Shown here: piece by piece, positions 12,254 to 25,500 of the stretch | Position numbering within the stretch: the first letter of the stretch is position 1 | Layout of the letters: each line of letters begins with the position of its first letter | NCBI GenBank assembly: GCA_004026145.2 | Contig: CP034984.1 | Coordinates: 14,489,885-14,553,884 of the forward strand | Reading direction: 5' to 3' | DNA length: 64,000 nt | Source of the DNA: Takifugu bimaculatus | Lineage: Eukaryota; Chordata; Actinopteri; Tetraodontiformes; Tetraodontidae | Program-made: the position numbers and the translations under genes | The notes under the pieces: model-generated | The model's database searches: none | What the model was told of the DNA's origin: nothing | What the model saw: the letters and a program-made list of their open reading frames with translations, nothing else

Positions 12254-12520
12254 CTGATCACCTGACCGATCACCTGACCGATCACCTGACTGATCACCTG
12301 ACCGATCACCTGACTGATCACCTGACCGATCACCTGACTGATCACCTGACCGATCACCTGACCGATCACCTGACTGATCACCTGACCGTTCACCTGACCG
12401 ATCACCTGACCGATCACCTGACCAATCACCTGACCAATCACCTGACCGATCACCTGACTGATCACCTGACCGATCACCTGACCGTTCACCTGACCGATCA
12501 CCTGACCGATCACCTGACCG
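12254..12520. repeat. 12-bp minisatellite rich in CACCTG
   Basis: About 22 units of CGATCACCTGAC, with alternating CCGATC, CTGATC, CCGTTC and CCAATC variants. Every unit carries a CACCTG E-box. All frames stay open because the unit is a multiple of three, so open frames here are not evidence of coding. Confidence 0.93.
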
Positions 12521-12817
12521 AAGGCGAATAAAGTTCAGTAATCCTTCATTTAATGGTTGCCACAGCAACCTTCCCTTGTGGGAGAGTTAGGACGGCTGTT
12601 TTGGTCACTTTAGCAGGAAAACACACTGAAAGTGCGAATGACGTAGAAACGAGAGGATGAAGATACCTGAAGAGGAGGAGCTGGCTGATCCCCTGATCCC
12701 CTGATCCCCTGATCACTGATCTTCAGATCACTGCTGGGAAAAAAACGTCTCGTCTTCAACAGCCGTCAGAGGAACATCAGAGGAACCAATGAAGGAATGA
12801 ATGTGGAACATCTCTGT
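12521..12817. other. Unique DNA up to the duplication boundary
   Basis: No gene. A perfect X-box-like GTTGCCACAGCAAC lies at 12556-12569. A short CCCTGATC repeat is at about 12689-12712. Confidence 0.5.
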
Positions 12818-13771
12818 CACCATGTGAGACACACAGAACACACCTGAATGTAGCGTTAGCATGTAGCAGAATCAAGATGGTGTTCGCAAACCCACACTGG
12901 CAAACAGGAAGTGGAACAAACCATGTGGTTTTCATGAGGGGAGAAGCTGGACTCCAGACGTTCCGGTCTTCAGATTAGATTTAGGATCTGATCCTAAACA
13001 CAGGGATTAATACGCCAAAGACATTTGCAGTTCTGGGTCACATGATGGTGGAACAGGAAGTGATTATCTCGTCACATGACCAAAACGAGAGAATGAGAAT
13101 TTTCCTACTTTTTTTGTCCTGATTGAAAACTTTATTCAAACTTGAGACTTTTAAAGTGAAATATTTGCAGAATGACATCATTTATGGAACTCAGATGAGA
13201 AATAAAAACTTTCTCCTCACGAATATGGTCAGATCGGGCTTTTTTTCAAAGTTAAATATTACCGGACCGGCGCTAATCCACCCTGATGAGCGCGGCAGCC
13301 GTCCCTGTAAGGGGCGGGGCTTAAAGAACAGGTTAACAGTATGAAGGAAATGATTTATATAATTCATGTTTTTACACTGTGATCAAATCATCTGATTGGC
13401 TCTCAGCCCGTGACCTCTCTGGGCCTGCCGCAGTCAGCTCCAATCATCCATTGGCTGATGGTTGTCAAAGCAACGGCTGGAAAAGGTGTTTGATGTGGGG
13501 GAAACATGGCAGGAAAATCTGCCCTCACTCACCTCCATGACCAATCAGCTGCCGCCCCCGCTGCTGACATGTGACAGTGCTTAGCCCCGCCTGGCCGGGT
13601 GTCCTGAAACAGCTTAATCTGTGTGTGAGTTTGACCAGAAGACAGAGACAGGAAGTAAGAAAATAAGACACACTGGAACCGTCCATAAAAGGACTGAACA
13701 TCGTAGCTAAGAAGAGGCTATGCTAACTACGCTAAGTTCACGAACAAGGGGTTTCAATAGGAGCTCCATGA

Positions 13772-14276
13772 GATGGATGGATGATGGATGGATGGAGGAT
13801 GGATGGATGGATGGATGGATGATGGATGGATGGATGGATGGATGGATGATGGATAATTAATGATGGATGGATGGATGGATGGATGAATGGATGGATGGAT
13901 GGATGATGGATGGATGATGGATGAATGGATGGATGGATGGATGATGGATGGATGGATGGATGGATGGATGGAATGGATGGATGGATGGATGGATGATAGA
14001 TAATTACTGATGGATGATGGATGGATAATTAATGATGGATGATAGATGGATGATGGATAGATGAATGGATGGATGGATAATTAATGATGGATGGACGGAT
14101 GGATGGATGATGGATGGATGGATGGATGGATGGATGGATGGATGGATGGATGATAATTAATGATGGATGGATGGATGGATGGATGGATGGATGGATGGAT
14201 GGATAGATGGATGGATGGATGATAATTAATGATGGATGGATGGATGGATGATAATTAATGATGGATGGATGATTAA
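13772..14276. repeat. (ATGG)n array with TAATTAATG interruptions (copy 1)
   Basis: Tetranucleotide repeats are broken by ATAATTAATGATGG units. The counterpart in copy 2 is 34954-35454. Confidence 0.93.
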
Positions 14277-14345
14277 TTATAGACAAACGGACGGACAGAT
14301 GTTCTGCTGAACTAACATCATCAACCTACTAACATTCTCATAAAC

Positions 14346-14392
14346 ATGCAAACACACACACACACACACACACACAGACACACACACACACA

Positions 14393-14442
<50 letters not shown>
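14346..14442. repeat. (CA)n microsatellite (copy 1)
   Basis: A nearly pure CA tract. The copy 2 counterpart at about 35523-35622 is irregular, with CCACAC and CAACAC errors typical of poor read consensus. Confidence 0.9.
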
Positions 14443-14443
<1 letters not shown>

Positions 14444-15014
14444 GTGAGTCTAAACCGCTGATCTCTGATCCGCTCTGGTGGTTCTGACGGTTTGTTGGCT
14501 TTATTAAATAAAGGTGTTTTCTTGTTTCTGTAATTACAGCCTCGTTTCCACAAACATCTTTTAATTGAGTGAGAATAGAAATCTGGAGGAGTTTTTAAAA
14601 ACACACTTGTTTTTAATTCGGCCACTTCAAAATGAGTTCCTAGCGTTTAAACTTTTGAATTCATTTTTTTTTTTAATTTAAAAAGAGGGAGAAAAACGTT
14701 CTGGCATCAGAGGATGAAGCCAAATCCAGATCTTACATTTATTCAGGTATTTTAGATGTTTCCTCAACCTGCGAACATTTCTGAAGGTTCTCATCCTGTT
14801 AGCTTTAGCATTTAGCCACGACCTGCACTATTAAAATTATCGCCAAAACACCCTGATCGGGATCAGATTTCATTTCCTTTAGCGATTAAATTGATTAACA
14901 TGATGGTTATTTTTCTGGTAAACCTGAGGAACGTAGCCGTGCGCTGCTGATGCTCAGCGATGACAGATTAGCACGATAGCATCTGGTTCCACAGATTTGG
15001 GAGGCTGCTCTGAT

Positions 15015-15028
15015 CCAGCAGGGGGCCG
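15015..15028 (+). promoter_or_regulatory. CTCF-like motif, one mismatch
   Basis: CCAGCAGGGGGCCG differs at one position from the core CCASYAGRKGGCRS. Confidence 0.3.
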
Positions 15029-16235
15029 TGGGGGGAGAAGGTGGAGGACCTGTTCCCACATCTCCACTGCTCCGCTCCATGAAGACCAGTTAACCACTCG
15101 GGGACGCGCGACTCCTCTCAAATGTCAGAGCAAAGTGAGCCGAGGATGATTTCTGATCCGAGGACACTTAATTCTGCCGCTCAGCTCGTCTCAGCCCGGC
15201 TTCCTCGTCATCTCCGTAAAGGTCACATCAGTCGTTTCTTTCTCATCTAAACGGTTTCTTCACCTCCTGAAACGCCGCCCGGCGGAGGAAGGAGACGCTT
15301 GTGTTGTGATCGGACCGCTTAGCCGGCAGAAGCGGCCCGGCAAACATGCTAAGCTCCTCCAGAACCGGCGTCTGTGCTGAGCGTGTTTCCTGTATCAAGT
15401 CAGGGTCATCGGGGTCAGCGGACCTGCCGGCAGGAGCTCGGAGCTGTTCCCTCCTTCATCCGCACTCCGGGAAAAGTTAAAACCATGATGAAGGGGAGCC
15501 GCAGGTGATTTGGATCAGAAAAGGTTACATTAGCTTTCTAATTTAGCCGCTGGAGTGTGTGATTGGTCCAGGAGAGTGGATTCACCCGGAGAGACAAAGA
15601 GTGGTTTAATTCTCCACACGGAGGCCAGAGCTGCATGAGAAACCAATCTGAGAGCTATTATCTTCCTCCCTCTCATCAAACTGGAAGAAAAGTCTGATTT
15701 GGCCTTAATCGAGCTAATCTCCCCCACTGCTCCTTCACAAAACTGGCTGCAGCTCAAATCATTTCCCTGCCACCACCAGAATATCGCTCATTTTCTTTTA
15801 GCACCCGGATCTTATTAAGAATCATCTCTAATTTTCTCTGTCTCACCGAGAAGAAGGAGGAGGAGCGATGAGAGCAGGAGAAGGAGGACAGGGCATCGCC
15901 ACGTGATTGTTGTTACCTAGACAACGGTTTGGAGGTGGCCCCGGGATCATGGCTGGGTTGGAGAGCTGAAATTGCATTCCATTAGTGCTAATACAGAAGC
16001 ATTAAGTGTCTGTCAGAAGCACGGGCGCTAACGATCGTGGTCACTAATTCCTCCAATCAACTCGGGAGCAGGTGCTGCGTAACCGCCCCGACGCGTCTGC
16101 GTGACAGCTGCTATTAGCGCGTGATTGACGGCCGCCGCGTTTGAGCGTGAGCGAGAGGAAGAAGGCGGCGAGACTTAAAGAGGCCAGAGGTCAACGGTCG
16201 CCGCCCTGGCCGGACCAGAACGGGGATGCAACCAG

Positions 16236-16249
16236 CCACCAGGGGGCGC
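16236..16249 (+). promoter_or_regulatory. Strong CTCF consensus
   Basis: CCACCAGGGGGCGC, with a preceding G, matches the established CTCF core CCASYAGRKGGCRS at every position. It sits in a GC-rich patch 6 kb beyond the 3' end of prkd1. The duplicate is at 37428-37441. Confidence 0.6.
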
Positions 16250-16880
16250 CGCCCGCCACCCTCATCTGCCGGCGTCGTACTGATGGTGGACGGTGCGTCG
16301 ACACGCCCGACGGAAACGTGCAGAGCTCCGCCGAGTCGAGTCCAGGCGGCCGGATTAAATTTGCACTGCGGCGTTTTTCGATTTCGCCCGTTGGTGCCCC
16401 GCCCCTCCCCCCCCCCCGCCGCCGACGGGAACGCTTCATCTGACGAACCACAAACATCGGAGAGCAGAAACAGCTGCTCCCACATCGCCAACCATAATTG
16501 AGAGGCTCGTTTCATTTGTTTTTGCCCGACTGTTGTGTTTTCTGCCGCTGCGTGGAATCAACACGCAGCAGACAGAGAGGATGATGGGAAGGATGGAGGG
16601 AGGGCGCCTGCGTGTTGTCTGTTGCCTAACACACACAACCAAAACCATTTTCAAACGTGGGAAAACTGTTGTGTTTGTGTGTCATCATCACAGCGGCTGA
16701 ATGGACGGGTTTCTACGGCAACAAGCCCATCATCCCTCCATCTGCCAGAGAGAGAGAGAGAGAGAGGACGAAGACAAAGAAGAGCAAGACCGAGACAGAA
16801 AAAGCTGATATGAGACGAAGCTGAAAGGTGCTGAAACCAGAGAGAAGAGTCCAGGCGCGGGTCTGCTGCAGCCCCAGAAA

Positions 16881-17527
16881 CAGGCAGAAAACAGCCGAAC
16901 AACAGCCGGAAAGACAGTCAAAGCACAGACGAGCAACAGTCAGAGCAACAAACAAAATTCACGACAAACACCAAACAACAGTCGAACAATATCCAGGAAG
17001 ACAGTCAGAGATGAGCCAAACAACAGTCGGAACAACAGCGAAAATCAACAGTCAGGAAACAGTCGAACAACAGTCAAATAAATGGTAAATAACAACCTAA
17101 GAACTCTTCATCAACAGTCAAAGAACGATGAAGGAACAGCCGAACAACAGCCGAACAGCCGGAGAACAGTCAGAGAACAGCTGGAGAACAGTCAGAGAAC
17201 AGCCGGAGAACAGTCAGAGAACAGCCGGAGAACAGTCAGAGAACAGTCAGAGATTAGCCAAACAACAGTCGGAACAACAGCGAAAAATTAACAGTCAGGA
17301 AACAGTCGAACAACAGTCAAATAAATGGTAAATAACAACCAAAGAACTCTTCATCAATAGTCAAAGAACGATGAAGGAGCAGCCAAATAGTCAGAGAACA
17401 GTCTGAGAACAGCCGGAGAACAGTCTGAGAACAGCCGGAGAACAGTCAGAGAACAGTCTGAGAACAGTCTGAGAACAGTGTGAGAACAGTCAGAGAACAG
17501 TCAGAGAACAGTCTGAGAACAGTCTGA
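16881..17527. repeat. ACAGTCAGAGA minisatellite with 242-bp higher-order repeat (copy 1)
   Basis: Units of about 12 bp (GAGAACAGTCAG, GAGAACAGCCGG, GAGAACAGTCTG) are nested in a larger repeat: a block beginning AACAACAGCGAAAA at 17031 recurs at 17273, including the word ACTCTTCATCAA. The copy 2 counterpart, 38079-38671, is about 54 bp shorter. Confidence 0.88.
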
Positions 17528-18718
17528 AGTTCGACTGTTGGCGACTGTTCGGTCCACTCTGATTCAGCAACAGTCGCGGCTGCTTCCTCTCAATCCCATC
17601 ATGCACTGCGCACGTCCCTGGGAGTCGGCAGGCTGACGGGCGTCCACGCGACTCGGCTGCGGTTGCCACGGGGACGTGGTCGGCGCAGGTCAGAGAAAGA
17701 CGTGGCCACTGCGACGGCGCCACCTCTGGCTGGAAGAGGAGCTGCTGGGCTGGAGCAGGAACGACCCAACAGGCCCAACATCAGGCAGAGTTTGTGGTTT
17801 TGCAGCGGTGACGCTGTGATGGAAGTGACCCAGTGGATCCAGCAGATCCCGAAGCCCATTTGGATCAGGAAGCTCTTCCCTTGTTGTGGACGCAGACCTG
17901 ATTTTGCCGACAGCCTCGTTCTCGGATGCTTCAGGAGAAAATGAACTTTGGCTCCTCACAGCACAAAGTTCTGTCTTCATGGGAAGCAGAGCTGGATCTG
18001 CGGGGGACTATTTTCTCTGGTGGATGAGTCCACGTGAGCGCCAGCGTGCGACGCCTCATTGATGTGTTTAATGACACTCACTTGTTGTTAGGACACAGAT
18101 TCTCCGCAGGTCCGTCAATAAGAAGAAAAAAAAAAAAACAAGTTCATTTTCATTTCTGCACTTTTTACTGGATGAAAACATGAAGCGATTGAATGACGGA
18201 GGTGGAGAAATGAATCAATAGCCTGAGAAAGAGGGAGAGTAATGAAGCGAGAAAACGACAGACATATGGTGGCTGCTGGTTTCAGACTTTCTGCCTGGCG
18301 GCGTCGAGCTGACAGCTCATCTCCGACAAAACATGAACGCATGAACACATGAAGACGGAGGAGAAGAAAAGGCCGAGACAAAAGAGCGAGCGGGAGGGAG
18401 AAGGTGGAGGAGAGAAGACGGCGTATTTACACATGTGGGACACAATCTGACCTCAGAGCAGCCGGGAAGAGGAAAATTCACCCAAACAATTAAAACGCGA
18501 AAACAGAAGCGTTTCTCCTCTTTCATCCATTCACTTTTTAAACCGAAATCAGCCGCGTTTTCATCTCCGTCGGCAGGAACGAAACAAAAGAACGTGAGAA
18601 AAATGGGACGTTTAAACCAACCAAAGAGCAACAGAATCTCTGTTTTCAGGATTTATAGAAATAACACCTGAAATAAGACACAAAACTCAAACAAGAGAAA
18701 CACACACCAGTGGATGCT

Positions 18719-19390
18719 TAATAACAACTGTTATAACAACTGTATTAACAACAGCATAGCAACAATTAACAATAATAACAATTACAACAACAATAATAAT
18801 AGTAACAATAACAACAGCAATAATAATAATATTAACGGTAGTGATAATAGTAATAATAGTCATAATAATAACAAGAATAATAATAATAGTGGCACTAATA
18901 ATAATAACAAGAATAATAGTAACAGCAGTAATAATAATAAAAACAACAATAATAATAGTAACATTAATAATAACAACAATAATAATAGTACCAGTAATAA
19001 TAATAATAGTAATAATAATAATAATAGCAACAACAATAATAGTAACAGTAATAATATTAACAACAACAATAATAGTAACAGTAATAACAACAACAATAAT
19101 AGTAACAGTAATAATATTAACAACAACAATAATAGTGACAGTAATAATAGCAACAACAATAATAGTAACAGTAGTAATAATGGCAACAACAACAATAGTA
19201 ACAGTAGTAATAATGGCAACAACAATAATAGTAACAGTAATAATAACAACAACAACAATAGTAACAGTAGTAATAATACAACAACAATAGTAACAGTAGC
19301 AATAATAGCAATAATAACAATAGTAACAGTAGTAATAATAGCAATAATAACAATAGTAACAGTAGCAATAATAGCAATAATAACAACAAC
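18719..19390. repeat. (AAT/AAC/AGT)n trinucleotide array (copy 1)
   Basis: A 672-bp array of AAT, AAC and AGT triplets. It reads as poly-Asn/Ser, poly-Leu or poly-Ile in different frames, none credible as protein. The copy 2 counterpart, 39863-40534, has the same length. Confidence 0.95.
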
Positions 19391-22269
19391 GCTGGAGCTG
19401 GGCTACGTGCGACGCTCGCGGCGTCTCCTCTATGTTCTCGCTGGTCCAGGTTCTCCACGTTCTCGCTCCCTCAGCAGGCGACGCTTAACGACTCAACACA
19501 AAGACGCCAGTTTGGATAAAAAAGAAGCAGCTTATCAATAACGACTGATCAATTTCTCTGATCAGCTCGTTCTCATTCAGCAGGCAAATAATGTAAGATA
19601 ATATTCTAAATTTACACTCATGTCTTTAGCCTAGTTGGGGTAAGTTTATTGTCAACAACAAAGTTTATTAAAAGATTTTATGATTTAAATGTAATAATGA
19701 AAATAACGAAATATACACATACAAAAATCCACCATTGTAGAAAAAATGCTGATCTTTATTGTTTTTATTAAATTCAAATAATGAGATAATAACTGTATGC
19801 TTACCATAGCAGTAGAACTATTACTATAGTTTTGATTAAATGTAAATAATAAAATAACTGTACTATTGTTATTGTTATTATAGTTATATTTATGTTTTAT
19901 TATCAGCATTATTGGGTTTTTTTTTACAGTTGATAAAATGATAACAAGCATTGTTATTATAGCTTTTTCTTTCTATGAAATACAAATAATGGAAAAAAAA
20001 CTATATTAGTTTTGTTGCTGCCACTGTGATGATTATTTCTATTTTACTGTTTCGGGTTTGTTCATTTCACAGAGGAGAACATATAAAAATGATATTTTAA
20101 CAGTTTTCTAACAATAGAATCAAGATTTTAAAGATTCCCAAAGCTGACGGCTCTAATTCACGTGTATGTGCGTGTGTGTATGTGTGTGTGCGTGTGTGTG
20201 TTTATCACATTTCATATTTCTGCATCTCATTTGTTGTTTGCACTAATCAAAAAGCTTTTCTGTAATCATTCAGTGACTCTCCAAAATAATTCTCCTTCTT
20301 TGTCTTTCACCCACCTCTCTCTCTCTTTCTGTGTGTGTGCGTGTGCGTGTGTGTGTGTGTTTTAATTGGCATATAGGGAGGCTTGTTTGTTTTTATTGTG
20401 TGCTGTTTCTTAAATGTGTGTGTTGGTGTTCATGTAGCCCTCGGTGTCCCGACAAGCATCACGGTAGGTGTTGGGAAGCGTGCGCGCGCACACACGCAAA
20501 CACACAGACAAAATAGATAACAAAGACATAAACACACAAAGACTCGTACCATGGGAAATGACACACGCGGAAACAGACACACACGCGCACACGCAGTGAG
20601 ATGAAACCCTCTCATTGGGCGCCATCTTGTGGCCAGACGGATGATCCGTTCTACTTTCTTCCACCTGAATTTTTAAACTTTCATTTTACTCCTCATCTGA
20701 GCTTCAGTCTGAACTTTAAATAACTTTTTTAAGATAAATGTTTTTTGCATTTTATGATTTTTTAAACATTTCCCTCGTTTTACTAAATAAATGACACTAT
20801 ATAGCGCTAAAATCTACAGTTGTCGACATTCGGACGTTTGACTGTTTCAACCTTGAATGTTTGGCGGTAACAGCAACATTAGCATTAGCACGTAGTTTCA
20901 ATCATTTCCACTATAAACACATTCACCTCACTATCACAGTGCGACAGAAAATTGGCAAGTTAAATCCAAATGTAGCATCATTTGATCAGAAATGTAATTC
21001 CTGCGTGTCATATGAATAAACATCTTTAATAATACCGTAAATGATGGCTAGCAGGAGGATGGTAAAAATGGATACTCTTTAAATTCAGTGTCCAGCGTCA
21101 TTAGTATTTTATTGTGGTCGTCAGGTGGCATCTGTGCGTGTTTAGTAAAAAGGAATAAACCGTAAATGCATGTATTTTACATTAATAAATACCTGTGTGT
21201 GTATTTTCAGTAAATAAGCAGTAGTTGCTGCTGGCTGACCAAATGTAAAAATGTATTCTAATCCATGAAAACAATTTACCAAACTGCAGCAATGCTATGC
21301 TGTAGCACATATGCTAACCTCTCAAGAATGGACAAGTCTCCACCGCTCAATTTTAGAACCGATTTATTTAAATATGGATCAGAAAAATGTGAGACACTGT
21401 CAGAGCTTCTGCAGAATGTGAGCACGCTGATGTTGTTTCAGATCATAAGAAAAACGCGTTTAGGGACACAGACCCAGGTTTGACTGGCTAACCAAGCTAA
21501 AAACAGGAAATCCTACATTAACTGCTTGGAATTTTAATTTCTTCTGTTTTACTGAAATCTGAGCTATTCCACTTTACTCGCAGACGCAAGAATAGTCTTT
21601 AATCTTTTGGCTGGAGGAGAAAAACCTCCCTGATGTGGATCTGTGGTTAAAAAAAAGACCAAACTAATCAAAATCAGAACAGAGATGATTTTCATATACT
21701 TTCCTATCATCACCTGCTAGGTGATCAAAGGGGGAGGAGTCAAAGCTGTACTGTAGCTGTGCCAGTCAATGACCAGTTGTGACCAATTAGTATCAATCAA
21801 ATCCAGTTGCCAAAAAATCAATCAGAAAGGCCAGCGTGGCCAGAAAAAGTGCCATTTTATAATTAAAACAACTGTTTCTTTCAGTGTGGTAGCTAGCATT
21901 AGCTAACATCATACAAAATGGGAACACTGTCACTACAAGAGGCGACAGAACATTGTTATTTATGTGATTGCAGTAAATTTCAAGTGATTGAAAAGCAATT
22001 TTAAATGAATCAAAACCATCGGAAAAGCATTGAAATCAGTCACTCGTTTGACATTAAGCTAAAATATGTGTCGCATATTTGGTTTGAGGAGCGATTTGAA
22101 CTGTTTTCACCCCCAAATCTTCCCGAAGTCTCAGCACCCGACACTGATCGAGGGTCAAATTGTTTCTGACATCAGATTTGTGAACACGAAGACAGAACAT
22201 GAAGATCTGAGGAGACCCGATGACAAACTCAACAAAGATCAAAGAAGCCTGAGATCACCTGACGCGTGA
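19391..22269. other. AT-rich 3' flank of prkd1, no recognised gene
   Basis: AT-rich unique DNA. It contains GT/GC dinucleotide runs at 20161-20200 and 20328-20362, a CTCF-like site on the minus strand at 20619-20632 (GCGCCATCTTGTGG, one mismatch), and GTTAGCATTAGC-type words. I see no exon. Confidence 0.5.
20619..20632 (-). promoter_or_regulatory. CTCF-like motif, minus orientation, one mismatch
   Basis: GCGCCATCTTGTGG fits the reverse-complement core except for one position. The duplicate is at 41766-41779. Confidence 0.3.
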
Positions 22270-22534
22270 CAATAACCAATAATCTTGGTTTATTCACGGT
22301 CCAGTTTGTCCCAGACGATTCTGGTGCGACAATAAAGACCGAAGATATGATATATAACAAGTTAAATCTGGATCCATTTCAGTCAGAACAAACAAACCGT
22401 CACATTAAGATTTTTACAGAACACATCGTGATGACATCATCATTATCGTATCACAAGGATCGTATATCAAAAAGACACTTTAGTTTAGCCGCAGGTTTAA
22501 TGCTGTTGTTCGTGGGGGCTTCAGATCTTCCCCG
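22270..22534 (-). terminator. prkd1 3' UTR and polyadenylation signal (copy 1)
   Basis: Downstream of the TGA at 22535-22537 on the minus strand, a canonical AATAAA lies at 22289-22294, about 240 nt after the stop. It implies a 3' UTR of roughly 265 nt. The copy 2 signal is at 43417-43422. Confidence 0.55.
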
Positions 22535-25500
22535 TCATAGATCACTGATCCTCTCGCTCAGGGTCTCAAGCTCCTCCTCCTGCTCTTGGTAAAACTCCGC
22601 CCCTCGCCTGCTGTTGCAGAGCGGACTGTTGGCGAGGTGCAGCGGGTAGTCGAGCCCGCTCAGCTCAGCGTGGTGCTGCCAGCGCAGGTCATCGCTCTCG
22701 TGGGTGATGTAGCGCTCGTTCATTCGGGTCTCCAGGTTCCTCAGGTCCAGCCACATCTGGTAGTCCTGGTGAGGAAAACAAACCCGCCCCCTCCTGTCAA
22801 TCATTACTTTTGTGGCTTCTTTACACATGACAAAGAAACAATAATCTCCCTGCTTCTTGGCAAATACGCAGTTGCCATGGAAACAGTCACGAGGTTGTTA
22901 ATGGTTTGCGAGTGTTCACGTCTCCTCAATTTGCATTAAAGTTGGTGACGGAGTCCCACATGGTTCCCTGTTTGGAACAGAGATATTTGTAGTCATCTTT
23001 GCCAACTTGGTTAGAAAACAGCAGATTGGTGGATATTCTCTCCATTGTTAAACTCCCGATGAACGAATGGAGGAACCTTCACCCGTGTTGGAAGGACCCG
23101 AAGTCCTGAGGTTTCCACAGAACACCAGGACGAGGTTCTGCTGGACCCAACTGCTTTCACCTCTTCTGGATTATTGTGATTCCAAATGATCAGTAGTGAA
23201 TCTGTAAAGACTCTCCGGGCGGTCCAGGATCTTCTCTACTTCCTTTAACGTGTGGTGAGGTCAGAGGTCAACATTTGCCTGACCTGCAGGAATCGGCGGT
23301 GTGTGTTTTCACGTGTGTCGGTGTTGCGTCGGTGCTGCGTCGGTGCTGCTACCTGGAGCCACGGGTGGCTGAGCGTCTTGTCCACGCTGTACCTCTTCCT
23401 CATCTTCACCTGCAGCAGGTTGTTGATCAGGTCGATCGCTGCGATGGAGAAGAACAGACGGAGGTAAAACCAGGGTCGCCCCCCCCCCCCTCCCGAAGAG
23501 AGGGGCCAGTCGGGGTTAATGAGCAAAGCTAACATGATGTTAACATTTCTTCATGGGTCAGCAGTCTGAACAGCTCTGGAGGCCCGGGGCCCCTCAGATC
23601 AACGGGGGCCCCCATCACTCAGCATTATACACATGAATGAAGGAGCACATGAATACGTCTCAATCACACCATCGCTGCTACGCCGCTAATGCTCCCTCCC
23701 CTCTCATTTCCTGTTTCTCACAGCAGTCACATGACCTCCACGTCGGCTCTGCACAAGTGGTCAAAAGCGCTCATTAGCGGTTAGCTTCTAACGTGGACAC
23801 TGCTGCTACCGGCCAGAGCTGTCGGAGACGCGATGACAGTGGCGACTGCAAAAATTGGACGTGAACTCTGAAGTCTGGCCTCAGCCAAAGTTTCTCCTCG
23901 TGGAGGCGCAGGAACGTTCCGAGGTCCAGTAGAGGAAGACGAGGAGGAGGAGGAAGAGTGAGTCAGATAGACGCATTTATAGAAAACCCTGAAAGCAGCG
24001 TGAGTCAACCGAAGGACAGGAAGGTGAGAGGAAGCTCTGCAGGTGACGCTCGCCTTATTTCTGTCTGTTGCCATAGAAACCGACCCAGCAGACATTTAGA
24101 GTTATGGATGATTTTACCTTCACTCTGCGGTTTTAAGCAGACACGACGGCGATCCCTGACGACTGATTCAACTCTGATTGATTATTGATCATCTCGTCTC
24201 GTGATCACCCATGAGAGCGGGCCACCCTGATTCTGGCTGGTTCGGAGGCTGACAGACTTACCGTCTTACCGCCTGCTGACATCGTTTCCACAGAGCTCTT
24301 CACAGATGTCGGAGCTCTAAGATTTGGAACAGGAAGTCTCATTCACATGAACCTTTGTCCCTGGCTGTCGTCTCTGGACCTCTGTCCCATGATCTCTGCT
24401 CCTCGGCCGTTGACCCTGGACCTCTGCCCCTGGACCTTTGTTTCTGGACCTTTGACATTTGTCCCTGGATGGGTGTCCCTAGACCTCTGCTCCCGGACCC
24501 CTGCCCACATGCTCCCCTATGACACCAAACTGGAGGCATGGACATCAGGACAGAGAAGCCTCACTACCTACAGGACTGTGCCTGAGCAGATCTAAGGTGG
24601 CCCAACTGGGTAACTTTCACTGGGATCACTGGGACAGAACATCCAAAAATTTACCTTCTGGGGAGATCTTCTTCCAGGGATGAGGAGGGTACATGAAGGC
24701 AGCGTTCTGGATCTGATCGTTGATGTCTTCGTCTTCATTGAAGGGGAACGTTCCGCTGAGACTGTGGACACACAAATGTGATGAGGACGACAGACGAGCT
24801 GAACAAAGACACGAGACTCGAGCTCCAACCTGACGTAGATGATGACGCCCACAGACCACATGTCCAACGAGCGGTTGTAGCCTTTGTTTCTCAGAACCTC
24901 GGGAGCAAGATACGCCGGCGTGCCAACCACGGAACGCCTGAAGGACTTTTCCCCGATGATCCGAGCAAATCCAAAGTCACAGAGTTTGACCTGATGATCA
25001 GGACGAAGGTTAAAGTTCAGGAAGAAATTAGATGTCAGAGGGAAAAAAAGCTGAGAAAGATTTGACTGAAATGATCAATTCTGAGGTTAAAAATCAAATT
25101 TGGTTAAAAAGATTCTCATGTCCGTTACAAATTCCAAAAATATCAGCTGACCAATCAGGAGATCGGCCGCGGAGGCTCTGGAACCTGAGCCCAGAACCTG
25201 CCCCCCCCCCACCCGAGAACCTAGACCCTGATCCCAAAATGACTCAGGACCTTGAACCTCAGCTTTGACGGGATCATTCTGACGCGGCAAATTTAAAAGT
25301 CACCTGAGGAAATGAGTCTGCAGAAGCCAGCAGGACGTTCTCGGGTTTTAGGTCACAGTGGACGATGTTCTTGAAGTGAAGGTGACGCAGAGCTACCAGG
25401 ATCTGATGGCAGAGCACAAAGCCACCACAGGGTGGCAGTAGTCCTGATTCTATCTTCAGAATCGTTTTCATTTGTGTTGGACTAGAACAAACTATGAGAA

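Larger units (their letters stand above)
14443..16880. other. 3' flank of prkd1, no recognised gene
   Basis: Mostly unique sequence. CTCF-like motifs lie at 15015-15028 and 16236-16249. A GC-rich patch at about 16080-16440 has overlapping open frames on both strands that lack family motifs. An X-box-like GTTACCTAGACAAC is at 15912-15925. (GA)n occurs at 16747-16766. Confidence 0.5.

Noticed and set aside
12254..12520. CRISPR-like regular direct repeats
   Set aside because: Contiguous 12-bp units without spacers in a vertebrate genome; a minisatellite. The same holds for the 15-, 20- and 32-bp arrays.
16114..16515. Overlapping open frames on both strands in a GC-rich patch, repeated at 37306-37707
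   Set aside because: Frames on both strands are open because of high GC, they carry no family motif, and the copies differ by indels in the C-run that change the frame.
18714..19541. Poly-Asn and poly-Leu open frames
   Set aside because: They are translations of the AAT/AAC/AGT triplet array, with no conserved sequence outside it.
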